Source: Macrothele yani
Lineage: Eukaryota > Arthropoda > Arachnida > Araneae > Macrothelidae
Assembly: GCA_039090855.1 (NCBI GenBank)
Contig: CM077011.1
Coordinates: 21,453,001-21,517,000, forward strand
Direction: 5' to 3'
DNA length: 64,000 nt
Shown: piece by piece, positions 20,070-30,125 of the stretch
Numbering within the stretch: position 1 is the first letter of the stretch
How the letters are laid out: each line of letters starts with the position of its first letter
Notes under the pieces: model-generated
What the model was told of the DNA's origin: nothing
What the model saw: only the letters and a program-made list of their open reading frames with translations
Database searches by the model: none
Made by a program: the position numbers and the translations under genes

Positions 20070-20851
20070 CAATATCTTCCTTATTCACTGTAAACCCTTG
20101 TGGTACCCTCTCCGGCAGTGATGGACCCCGGTGAACAAACAATACAATGAACATCACTTTACCGGCTGTGATGATATCGCTGGATTTACGATGAGGAAGT
20201 GCTGATTGGTGCTTCCAGTGCAAGCTCATGCAACAAGTGGTTGGTTCAAAGTGATGACACCACGTTTGATGAGCGTGCACAATTCCTCCAAGGAACTTTT
20301 CACCTCCTTCTCGTACCGCAGCAAGTTTCCCAAGGAGAGGCCCATTCGTTCAGCCTTGTGTTCTGTTAACAATAATTTGGGAACCCACACCACGCTCACC
20401 TTGCTGTACGTTAAGTGTTTATAGACTATTGTCTTCACAGTTCCTGTGCTTAGTTCCAACGTAGCACACAGCTGTTGCATGGTTACGGTTATTTTGCATA
20501 TTCTTAATGTGAGCATCAGCCGCCTCAAGATTTTCTTCAGTGATTTTCCTGTTCGCTTGTCCTGGACATACGTCTCTGTGAAAACATGTCTGCCCATCGA
20601 AACATGGTACGTTTTAACACGCATTTCTCGCTGCATACGGCATGCATCAGCCATTAAATATCCTTAGGAGTTGTGCCGTCCATAGTTAAAAACTGAATAA
20701 CTGCCTTCTGTGCACGTTTGAACGAATCTATCATTAACAGTAGCGCGAATTTCCCTACGGTACTGCAGGTTATGATACTTTCAAAGAGAATGACTGCTAC
20801 AGGACGAAAGCTGCTTATTAAACATCGCATTAGACTACTTCTGACTTGCAC
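20070..20851 (-). pseudogene. mariner (DD34D-type) transposase pseudogene
   Basis: Reading leftward: IQFLTMDGTTPKDI (~20700-20660), then TVTMQQLCATLELSTGTVKT, SKVSVVWVPKLLLTEHKAER and LLRYEKE (20500-20290), then in another frame WCHHFEPTT and SLHWKHQSALPHRKSSDI with AGKVM (20260-20130). These are the HTH and early catalytic landmarks of mariner transposases (family form: WVPRLLT, HHxEP, WxHxxSP). The GDETW box is destroyed, and the part after AGKVM is cut by the neighbouring SINE at ~20069. Several frame changes; terminal repeats not found. Confidence 0.75.
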
Positions 20852-21132
20852 GCGCTATTTTTCAATATGTTGTCGTTGCCACTTTCATTTGAAGGATCCT
20901 TAGACCTGCCAAGCAATGGGTTCGAAAACTAGCGAGAGGGGTGAAAGATTCGCGTCGCCCTATACACAGAAAGGAGTGAAATCATGGGATACGTGGCTCC
21001 TGGTTATCTCGACGCTCTCACCTCCGAACATGTGACATCGTTTGAAACGTTTGGAAAACCTCACAGATTCAGTATACACCAGATGGGTAATAATGGAAAT
21101 GAATGTTTTGAATTCTTCCAGCTGTTCTTACA
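20852..21132. other. Short intergenic stretch, nothing recognised
   Basis: No supported feature between the mariner remnant and the next SINE. Confidence 0.4.
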
Positions 21133-21436
21133 GGTTTTTTTTTCTTGAGTGGAAGTTTAACGACAACCATGAGCAACTCAATGGGCTATAAGCAGTCTCC
21201 CGTTCCTAATTTAGGGCCACTGGTTCCAGGGAAGGGAACCAGTGGCCCTAAATGGATGTTGTGTTTGCCGTAAGACAAAAATAACATCCATGCCTCACTG
21301 GGATTTGAACCCGCACCCCTTTCGGACGAATGATCAGAAACACCGAAGCCATGACTAACCGTGATTCGAACCTCGAACCATCTAGGACGAATGATCAGAA
21401 GCCATCGCTTAGACCACTGCTGCAACGCCGCGGCCT
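21133..21436 (-). mobile_element. SINE1 copy with internal duplication and palindrome
   Basis: Longer than usual (~300 bp). It contains two B-box-like blocks (GGGATTTGAACCC and GTGATTCGAACCT), two copies of the 'CGGACGAATGATCAGAA' block, and a ~37-bp palindrome near 21214-21250 (AGGGCCACTGGTTCC pairing with GGAACCAGTGGCCCT). Confidence 0.85.
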
Positions 21437-21586
21437 TCTTGCATTTTTCTTCCGTTCTTTGTAAGTGAATAATAAATGCTAATCTTCTGTTAAAAATTCC
21501 CAAGAGCACCAGAGAGAAATTATTCAAAAAATACAGCCATTTTGACAGCACATTGTAAAACATTATCTCCTATCCTGCCTTAGATG

Positions 21587-21614
21587 ATGGTGGTGGTGTT
21601 GGTGGTGGTGGTAT
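21587..21614 (+). repeat. GGT/TGG microsatellite
   Basis: Imperfect (GGT)n run directly left of element F copy A. Confidence 0.8.
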
Positions 21615-21622
21615 TTGAAATA

Positions 21623-23048
21623 AACTGGCGGAAAGTAAAAAAAGAACACCAAGAAGGAATTGGCGGACGATCATGAAATTTGCATATGTTGATGGGGTCG
21701 AGACTACGCAGGTGTGATGTTAATTTCGGGACCAACCGGTGAGCGCTTACGCCACAGCACGGCATAATATGCAAATTATCGTCGGTGCTATTTAAGGAGT
21801 ACGGCGAAATGAATGTAATCAGTCGTCGGCGCACGGACACGTGCGAAGACCCTGAAGAAGCTGCAATGGCTGGACATGGAAGACGTGTACGATTTCAGCA
21901 GTTATCGGACTTTGAGCGAGGTCGTCTAGTCGGACTCCGCGAGGCCGAGTGGTCGTATCGTCGTACTCCTGAGCGAATTGGACAGGAAGTATCGGTGGTG
22001 GTACGATGGATGGTCCGAGGAACATTCCCACACGAGAAGACGTGGAACCGGGAGTCACAGACGGACTGATGAGCGGACCGATCTACGCATCAGAACAGCG
22101 GCGTTGTCAAGCAGAACATCCACTGCTACGCAAATCCGAGCTGCCGTTGCACCTGAGGTGAATGTGCGAACAATCCACAACCGTCTACTGGATGCAGGAC
22201 TACTTTCACGTGTGCCTCTGGCATGTGTACCTCTGACTCCAGCCCACCGCCAGGAACGGCTGCAGTGGTGTCGCCAACGTCTGCACTGGAGAACGCAATG
22301 GCGATCTGTCGTGTTCAGCGATGAAAGCAGATTCTGCTTGGGAGCCTCTGATGGCCGTATGCGTGTTCGCAGACGCACAGGAGAGCGTCTACACCCTTTT
22401 AGCATCCGCCAGCGACACACAGGGCCTACACCTGGACTTCTAGTGTGAGGGGAAGCGATCAGCTATCACTCCCGTACACAACTAGTGTTTGTATCGCGTA
22501 AGTTAAACAGCACCTCCTACATCAACAACATCATTCAGCCCGTTGTTGTGCCATTTGTAAGGTCGGTCCATCGTGGTGTTTTCGAGCAAGATAACGCACG
22601 CCCACACACGGGAAGGGCAACGCAACATGCACTTCAGGGTGTGAGACAACTTCCATGGCCTGCACTTTCACCGGATTTATTACCCATTGAGCACGTGTGG
22701 AATTTTGTGGGACAACGACTTATCCGGTGTCCACGGCCAGCCACGACCATCCCCGATTTACTCGTCCAGGTTGAGGATGCTTGGAACTCAATACCCCAAA
22801 CTTACATCCAACATCTGTACGACAGACTCCATGCCAGAATTGCACAGTGTGACGCAGTTCATGGCGGTTCAACCTCGTACTAACCATGTTATATGGAAAA
22901 GTTCTTTTTCAGTTTACCAGCAAATACAGCTGTATTTTGCCATAATGATTTGATCACATTATCCTCTGTATTCCGTCATTATGCTGTATAAATTTTGATG
23001 GTATCAGACGTCTCCTTCTTGGTGTTCTTTTTTCACTTTCCGTCAGTG
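21623..23048 (+). mobile_element. Tc1-type element family F, copy A
   Basis: Terminal repeats ACTGGCGGAAAGT... and (minus strand) CACTGACGGAAAGTGAAAAA, continuing into GAACACCAAGAAGGA. TA dinucleotides lie at 21621-21622 and 23049-23050. A second copy lies at 30126-31556. Confidence 0.9.
21865..22883 (+). pseudogene. Tc1 family F transposase, copy A
   Basis: N-terminal HTH MAGHGRRVRFQQLSDFERGR (from ~21866), then an 8-bp deletion relative to copy B near 21995-22010 shifts the frame. The rest reads in one frame from ~22010: QIRAAVAPEVNVRTIHNRLL, VVFSDESRFCLG (first Asp), PTPGLLV, then a TGA at ~22446 in place of the conserved Trp plus a one-codon insertion, then FEQDNARPHTGRA (second Asp) and SPDLLPIEHVWNFVGQ (third acidic residue), ending GGSTSY. 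All three catalytic residues survive, so only the deletion and the nonsense codon disable it. Confidence 0.85.
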
Positions 23049-23849
23049 TATCTCAAAGTAATAGTGAAGAACCTTGTCTGCTAAATAATTTACCTACTAT
23101 TTGGTTACAAAAAACAGCATCTGTGAAAACAGTTGTAAAGGAACATAATAAAAATCCTCATAACATTTTAAGTAGGATTTTGATTTTTGTCAAGTCTAAA
23201 ACCAAGATGAAACGCATGCCCCTAATGTTGAATTTCCTCTGGAGGAGACCGCAGGACAAAGTTCCAGTTTGTGATAATCGCAGCGTCAGGTATTTGCGTA
23301 TTTCAGAATTTGTCGTCAACAACCTAATAGATGATGGACTGCGGTTCCTGGAGCCTTCCAATAACTAATTTTAGAGGGTGTGCCCATATTCGTAAAATCT
23401 CACATAGTAATCAAACGTGGGCTTACATGCTAGAAAAATCGTGCTTAAATAAAACTTAATAAATGTTATGCTACATAAAAGCATTTGGTTGTACAATGTA
23501 CTTTTGTCGTGGCAAATAAACTTTTGTAGGTTTACCTTTGATACAGACCAAAAGCTGATGACTCAGACCTTGGAGTAGTCCGTGAAGTGTATAGAAAAAT
23601 AATAAAGCAGAATATTATTTTATGTTTGATAATGACTAAAAACGTAATATCAAAGATGTGTAGCTCCTTACGTAAATTGATTATGAATATTGTACTCAGA
23701 AATTTTTTGAGATCGGAACTTGTGCCTTATATACGTGCATATGTGAAATTGCAGATACCAACTTCAACTACGTCTTTTTGAAAATGAATAGATAAGGATT
23801 TGTGCTGGTCCTTGAAAAGCTGTAGATCACTCAATCTCATCCTAACTTG
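23049..23849. other. Intergenic, no recognised content
   Basis: AT-rich sequence. ORFs at 23123-23368 and its antisense show no domain. Confidence 0.5.
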
Positions 23850-24444
23850 TTTTTAGCGCGTCTTTTGTAAAAAAAAGATCGTGCTTATGTTACCGGTTTG
23901 TCCGTCTGTACCCACGATATCTCTACAACTATCAGTCCGATTTGAAAAAAATATTTTTGCATTGAGAAGCTTGAAATATGCAAAGGACATTTCAAGCTTC
24001 GTTTTCTTTTTACGGTCTACAATTTCGCAGCTAGAGGACGTAAATGCAGATGATGTTGAATTCAAAAATACGTTTTATTCCACATATTTGCTTCTAAACA
24101 TCCGATTGAAAAAAATATTTTATCTTTCGATTCCATTTATGACGAAGAGTATTTTAGATATAATGATTTTTCAAATTACGCATAGATTTTCCGCTAGGGG
24201 GCCTAAAAGTAAATTACACTCTCCCCAATAACTCCGCTTCTAAAATTCTGATTTGAAAAATGTTTTCTTCAGCGGATACACCACCTGATGAAAAATCTTT
24301 TGCATATACACTGCTGACCACCCAAAATGCAACACCAAGGAGGACACGAGATAGCAAAGCCAGATTCACTGTATACATAACAACAGATACAAAGATGAAA
24401 CGATTGAGCTTACAGGCCCGTGCGACTTGCGGAACACCCAGACA

Positions 24445-25738
24445 TCAATAGATCGTGTGGCACCCATAGCAGGCAATAACGGCCGCTACACGCCGCGGCA
24501 TCGAACGAAAGAGGCTTTGGATTTGGTCTTGGGGTATGTCGGTCCAGGCTGCTTCCACACGTTGCCACAGTTCATCAGGCGTAGCCACGGGTGGTGCTTG
24601 CTGGGCCACTCGGTTGCCTATCAGCAACCAGACGACGTGTTCGATGGGCGACATATCGTGATAACAGGCAGCCCATGGCAGCAGTGACACCTGGTGGGCC
24701 GTGAAGAATTGTTGCAAGATGCGTACCCCGTGCGGTCGCGCATTATCCTGCTGAAACATGGCCGCTGGCAGGCCTTGCTGGAAAGGGAGGACTACAGGCT
24801 CCAAAACGTCGGAGATGTAGCGGTGGTTGTAGAGGTACCTGCGATGTGTACCAGAGGGGTGCGAGTGTCAGCTCCAATTGAAGTGTACCAGAAGGGTGCG
24901 GATGTGGTATCCGATGTGTACCAGAGGGGTGCTGGTGTGATATCCGATGTGTACCAGAGGGGTACGGGTGTCACCATAACGCCAGGCGTCGGACCGGTAT
25001 GGCGATGCATAATGCAGGCGTCATACAGTCTCTCGCCGCGGTGCCACCACACGCGGATCCGACCATCGTGGTGTTGCAGGCAGAAGCAAGATTCATCGGA
25101 GAAGACAATGTCTTGCCATTCCGTGGTCCAGGTGCGGCGTTCAACGGCCCACTGCCGCCGCACTCGCCGGTGGTGTAGCGTAAATGGTAATTGGAGCAAT
25201 TGGCGCCGTGCGACAAGTCCCCGCACCTTGAGACGACGTCGAACGGCACGCGCGGATACAGGTTGTTGCGGAACACACCCTAATTCCTGCGCTAACGTTC
25301 GTGATGTGGCGGTGCGAGCCGTCAATGTTCGCCGCACAACATGCCGGTCCTCTCGTTCGGTGGTGTGCCGCGGCTGCGGCAATCGTTCACGTCGGTCAGT
25401 CCGTCTCTCCTGCACCCACCGAATCCATACTCGCCTCACGTGGCTGGATGTCGTACAACACGGGCGCCGATGTCTCGGTACAATAAACCGCTGTCGCGAT
25501 AAGCCACTATTCGTCCTCTGTCGAACTCCGAAACATGCTGAAATGACTGCCGTATTCTGCCGCGAGGCGTCAGCAATCTTCCCAAGCACAGGTCCGGCAG
25601 CACAACACACTTCCAGTACTTACACACCGCTTTCTGCGTACCCTTCTTATAGTGCTTCTGGGTGGCGTGCCGGGAGCACATGATTTGCATATGCCTTGCA
25701 ATGCTAATCGTTTGCATGTCCTCTCTCGGGCGAGGCAT
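24445..25738 (-). pseudogene. Tc1 family B transposase, copy 2
   Basis: HTH part in the frame of 25738-25436 (FQHVSEFDRGRIVAYRDSGL). A one-base deletion at ~25440 relative to copy 1 (CACGTGG versus CACTGTGG) moves the protein to the frame of 25610-24792, which carries VRRVWIRW, the first Asp box DIVFSDESCFCLQ and PTPGVMV. Then a ~33-bp-period tandem expansion replaces the WGAIG segment. The final part, 24804-24445, holds MFQQDNARPHGVRIL (second Asp) and MSPIEHVVWLLIGN (third box, one extra Val) and ends at TIY. Catalytic residues are present but in separate frames. Confidence 0.85.
24842..24975 (+). repeat. 33-bp tandem expansion inside a transposase gene
   Basis: Four imperfect copies of a GATGTGTACCAGAGGGGTGC-type unit starting near 24842, 24880, 24916 and 24949. 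On the coding strand it reads PLWYTSD repeated. Copy 1 (8100-8150) has a single unit, so the expansion is specific to this copy. Confidence 0.85.
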
Positions 25739-27945
25739 GCTGCGAATTTCAGGCCAATCGGATGCTTCCTTCTTGGTGTTGCATTTTGGGTGGCCAGCAG
25801 TGTAATTTCCAATTTTTGGTAAATAATGCCTTGACCACCAGGGGCGTAAATGTTAATTTTTGCGTTTGATGTATTTGCCATAAAATCTGAGCTTCTAAAA
25901 TATCGATTGAAAAAATTATTTCGTGGACTGATGCCACTCACATCAATTAACCTTTCCGAAATATTTTCTTCTTTAAATATTCCACAGTTTCTCCGCCAGG
26001 GGGTGTAGATATATATTTTATTTTTGTCAATATCTATACTGGGAGTCCTATTTGAAAAATGCCTTCTTTGTTGGATAGTGCTTTCAGTGTGACATGTTTT
26101 TCATATAATTTCAAAATTTTCAAGTAATTCATAGACGTTCCGCTAGGGGGCGTAGTGGTAAATTGCGTTTTCCCCTATATCTCTGCTTCTAAATCTCCGA
26201 TTTGAAAAGTTCTTTCTGCACGGGATACAGCTCCTGATGGAAAATAGTTTGCACACAATTTCTAATTTTTGTAAAAAATGGTTTGGCCACCAGGGGGCGT
26301 AAACCTTAATTTCCGCTTTTGATGTATTTGCAGCAAAATATGAGCCTCTAAATTCTCGATAGAAAGAAAAAAACGTCGTTTGTATACCGATACTACTCAT
26401 GTCGACAAACCTTTTAGAAACATTTTCTTCTTAAAATAATACATGGTTTTTACGCCAGGGGGCGTAGACATAGATCTTGTTTTTGTCAATATCTCTACTC
26501 TAGGAGTCCGTTTTGAACAATTCCTTCTTTGTTGGATAGTGTTTCCAGTGTGACATCTTTTTCATACAATTTCAGAATTTTCAAGTAATTCGTAGACTTT
26601 CCGCTAGGGGGCGTAAAGGTAAATTGCTTTTCTTCTATATCTCTGCTTCTAAATCTGCGATTTGAAGAATTCTTTCTGCGTCGGATGCAGCTCCTGATGG
26701 GAAATGTTTTGCACGTAATTTCTATTTTTTGTAAAAAATAGTTTGGCCACCAGGTGGCGTAAGTCTGAATTTCCGCTTCTGATGTATTTGCAGCAAATAT
26801 GAGGTTCTAAAATCTCGATTTCCAAAATCTCGATTGCTTCTGATGTATTTGCAGCAAAATATGAGCTTCTAAAATCTCGATTGGAAAAAAAAAATAGTTT
26901 TTGACCTATTCTACTCATGTCGACAAGACTTTTAAGAACATTTTCTTCTTGAAATAATGCATGGTTTCTACGCCAGGGGGCGTAGATATATATCTTAGTT
27001 TTGTCAATATCTCTACTTCTAGGAGTCCTATTTGAAAAATTCCTTCTTTTTGGATAGTGTTTCCGATGCGAAATGTTTTTCCTATGAATTCAAAATTTTA
27101 AAGTAAATCATAGACTTTCCGCTAGGAGACACAAAGGTAAATTTCAGCGTTATTTCTGCTCATAAAACTCCGATTTGAAAAATTCTTCTTGTATCGCATA
27201 CAAGACCTGATGGAAAATATTTTTCACATAATTTCTAATGTTTGGTAAAGAATAGTTTAGCCACCAGGGAATATAAGTGTTAATTTCTACTTCTGATGTA
27301 TTTGTAAAAAGATCTGGGCTCCTGAAAACTCAACTCAATTCTTTTTTCTTGGACCGATACCGCTCATATGGAAAAACCTTTTGAGAATACTTTTTTCCTA
27401 AAGCAATGCATGGTTTTCCCACCAGGGGACGTAAAGTCGCATCTTATTTTTGTCGATATCATTGTTTCTAAGCGTCCGATTTGAAAAATTATTTCGGTGT
27501 TCCAGAGGTTTCTGGTGCGAAATGTTTCTCATATAAATTCGTGTTTTTCTTAACGCACAAGTCTGCAACCAGAGGGCGCAAGCTCACGATTCCGTTTACA
27601 GCAATATCTGAGGTATTAAAAACCCGATTGGAAAACTTCTTTCTTCCGTCAGATACTATTGCTTCCATACCGGTTCCATAGACTTTGAATAGCTTTGATA
27701 ACTTTAATTTACGTCAGAACGGATTCAAAAGACGTGCTTGTTATACCCGAAAATTCGGTGTCATCTTTCGTGCTTATTTTTCTTGGCCAGTTTTTTTTAT
27801 GCCTGAATGCTGCTGTTAGTTTCTGATAAATATTATTATTAGTTTTTCCCCTTACAGCAATGCACTTCTGTAGTGGCAAATAAGCAACCTAATGGATGGG
27901 GGAGTGTTTTGTGAAATTGTTTCTAGGATTTATATTGTTAGCTAC

Positions 27946-28190
27946 ATATACATTCAGTGGCCAAATTATTATGATCACCAGATTACTTTTGGAAAGCAGC
28001 TATTCCGCAGATGCTGCTGACGCAAGATGGCTGAATCTGTTTAAAAAGTGAACGCTGAAGTATTGCAGAGACTAATGAAGTGCAATGCGCAAGAAATAAT
28101 GGGTGAAAGATGCAATCTGATGGACTTTAAGCTTGGAATAATCGGAGGTGTTCGAAACATTGGCTGCCTAAGGGACCGACGTTTAATTTC
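27946..28190 (+). mobile_element. Tc1 family C-like 5' fragment
   Basis: Begins with a terminal-repeat-like CATTCAGTGGCCAAATTATT and soon encodes MGERCNLMDFKLGIIGGVRN, the same N-terminus type as family C. It breaks off before the catalytic region. Confidence 0.65.
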
Positions 28191-28299
28191 GAAAAGTACT
28201 GGGAAACTTTACGAGGTACTCAAGCAACACATCCGCAAAATCTGGCCTCAAATTTTTGTTTTGCACAAACGATTGAAAGAGTGACAAGCCTGAAATGCA

Positions 28300-28527
28300 C
28301 ACTTGCTGCACAACCTCCTTGCAGCCCGTATTTGGCACCGTCCGACTCTTGGTTGTTCCCAACCATTGATGAAAGATCAAACGTTTTCATCCCATGCCGA
28401 AAATGAAGTTGTTGTGCCCAAATGTATCAAAAGCAAACCACAAACTTTCTTCATGGACGGAATGAAAAAGTGGATAGCGCGTTTGGAGAAATGTGTAGCA
28501 GTAAATGGCGACTATGTTGTAAAATAA
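28300..28527 (+). pseudogene. mariner transposase C-terminal fragment
   Basis: Frame of 28303-28527 ends QTFFMDGMKKWIARLEKCVA VNGDYV-K, which matches the conserved mariner tail (FFxxGIxKLxxRWxKCIxxxGDYVEK). Upstream, FSSHAENEVVVPKCIK matches the 'F.sd.eV..av..wl' segment. No catalytic boxes are present. It joins the preceding Tc1 fragment at about 28190-28300 without a recognisable terminal repeat. Confidence 0.7.
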
Positions 28528-28650
28528 GGTTGTAATGTTTAAGAGACAAATTTCCTTCATTTCTGACACCACTTTCATTATCTTATTTTGTGGGTAACAA
28601 TTTAGAAAATACTTCCTTTATTAAGATTTCTACCTACTCATGATTTCCTC

Positions 28651-28869
28651 GCCGCCCCGGTGGCGCAGTGGTCTAAGGCGTTGGCCTCTGATCATTCGTC
28701 CATAAGGGGTCCGGGTTCGAATCCCGGTCAGACATGGATGTTGTGTTTGTCTTACGGCACTGGCTCTCTCCCTTCCCTGGAACCAGTGACCCTAAATTAG
28801 GGACGGGCGACTGCTTATAGCCCATTTGAGTTGCTCACGGTGGCCGTTAAACCTCCAATAAAAAAAAAA
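28651..28869 (+). mobile_element. SINE1, full length, sense strand
   Basis: The best reference copy in the window: tRNA-like head from GCCGCCCCGGTGGCGCAGTG (A box) to GGGTTCGAATCCCGG (B box), body with ACCAGTGACCCTAAATTAGG and GACTGCTTATAGCCC, and tail CCTCCAAT(A)n. Flanked by TGATTTCCTC at 28641-28650 and 28870-28879. Confidence 0.95.
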
Positions 28870-28879
28870 TGATTTCCTC

Positions 28880-29227
28880 AGGAATGTATCCTTCTTGACA
28901 CAAAGCTAGTATTTTACGTCACGTACTAGATGATCAATCAACTCTTTTCACACTGTTTACCATCTTACGTTTATAGTTACACAGCTTACTTGGTTATCAA
29001 AGAATAGAAAACTGTATGAAAAACCAATGCCTCACTTGATGGCACTCGCACAACTGAATAGGAGTTCTATTTTTAGCTCTAATACCTGGAAATAAGAACT
29101 GACTCATACTAACACCTTACTGACTCTATTCTGTGTCATAATAACAATTTATTGGCTCTAAGAACAATCTGTCTATTTTGTCTGTTTTGATTTACCGAAA
29201 TCCCGTTCTTGTTACAAAAGTTTGTTT
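28880..29227. other. Intergenic, no recognised content
   Basis: No coding homology, repeat or RNA gene seen. Confidence 0.45.
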
Positions 29228-29424
29228 TCTTTTTCTGGTTAATTGGCTATAACGTTTGATAAAATGAAGATAATTCAGCACAGTTTGTTGTATTACATTT
29301 TGCATTAAATTATATTTCTAACACGATGCGTAATTTTATATAATAAAAAGAACCGATGTTATGAATCAGCAAACGTTAGAAATACAAATTATCCTGAAGG
29401 TTTCCACGATTTTGGCCATAAGTG
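29228..29424 (-). mobile_element. Solo 5' end of Tc1 family E
   Basis: About 195 bp homologous to the reverse complement of 17859-18065, ending in GGTTTCCACGATTTTGGCC. No transposase or opposite end nearby. Confidence 0.7.
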
Positions 29425-30125
29425 TACTTCGAGTTTTCTACGAATTTATTAATTATTGTGTACTTCTGAGCACCATTATATGTCCATTTTGTAGGTAAAG
29501 TCTTTCCACTTAGTCTTGCATTGTTAGACCTGTTAAAAAAATTCACTTCTCTAACTGAGCTTTGCTCCATGCAGGCCACTTAATCAATTGTCAGGTATAT
29601 CCATTCTGTACGTAACCTCCTACATACGCTCGCTAAACCTGTTGCAAGGAGTGATCCGCAAAAAGAAAAAGCATTCTCCTATTTCAATTCTTTTCAGGTC
29701 ATTTCGATAATGGTCAGGTATATCCATTCGGTCGGTAGCGTGAGACCGTAAGAGGAAGTAGCGGTAAACTTCAGCTCTTCCAATCACGCCCCTGTTCTGT
29801 ATTAGAGACCAGTCGTATCAGGTATCCGATCCTGAGCTCTCAATTTTTTAGACCCTATCATCTGCCAGTTATGTGTTCTAAATTTCGATGCAAAAATCTG
29901 GGAGAGCGAATATGAAACAAATCCTGCATATTTTAATAAATGAAATACGGGATTACACCAATGAACAATATAAATTTGGGAAATGCGAGTCAGTGTGTTG
30001 GTGTAAAAATAACATGTAATAAACGGATTCACATCTTCCAAAATTGTATTGTGTAATCCCGTATTCCATTTATTTATATTCTGCGCCTCCAAGCAATCAC
30101 GGGAATTAAAACCTCCAATTCATTA
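29425..30125. other. Intergenic with a short inverted repeat
   Basis: A ~25-bp inverted repeat (AATGAAATACGGGATTACAC at ~29939 and its complement at ~30051-30072) encloses ~90 bp. The phrase TGGTCAGGTATATCCATTC occurs near 29711, with a similar one near 29591 and at ~45995. No gene recognised. Confidence 0.45.

Larger units (their letters stand above)
24309..25802 (-). mobile_element. Tc1-type element family B, copy 2
   Basis: Terminal repeats CACTGCTGACCACCC... and (minus) CACTGCTGGCCACCC..., flanked by TA at 24307-24308 and 25803-25804. Inserted in array B: the array phrase before it ('GATGAAAAATCTTTTGCA') continues after it ('AATTTCCAATTTTTGGTAAA') as in uninterrupted units. Confidence 0.92.
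23850..27700 (+). repeat. Satellite-like array B with a CTCF-core-like motif every ~150 bp
   Basis: Tandem units of ~150 bp, organised as a three-unit higher-order repeat of ~455 bp, interrupted by a Tc1 element at 24309-25802. Same-strand motif blocks start near 24026, 24191, 25835, 25993, 26140, 26287, 26452, 26601, 26747, 26970, 27119, 27261, 27419 and 27566. Three variants alternate: CCACCAGGGGGCGTAA, ACGCCAGGGGGCGTAGA and CCGCTAGGGGGCGTAA. They resemble the known CTCF core CCASYAGRKGGCR. Units also share 'CTTCTAAATCTCCGATTTGA' and 'GATGTATTTGCAGCAAA'. A ~63-bp internal duplication at 26780-26890 explains the one long interval. No coding function seen. Confidence 0.8.

Noticed and set aside
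24694..25683. 329-aa plus-strand ORF
   Set aside because: Shadow of the minus-strand family B transposase; its reading is Arg/Cys-rich nonsense. The same holds for the plus-strand ORFs at 8086-8845.
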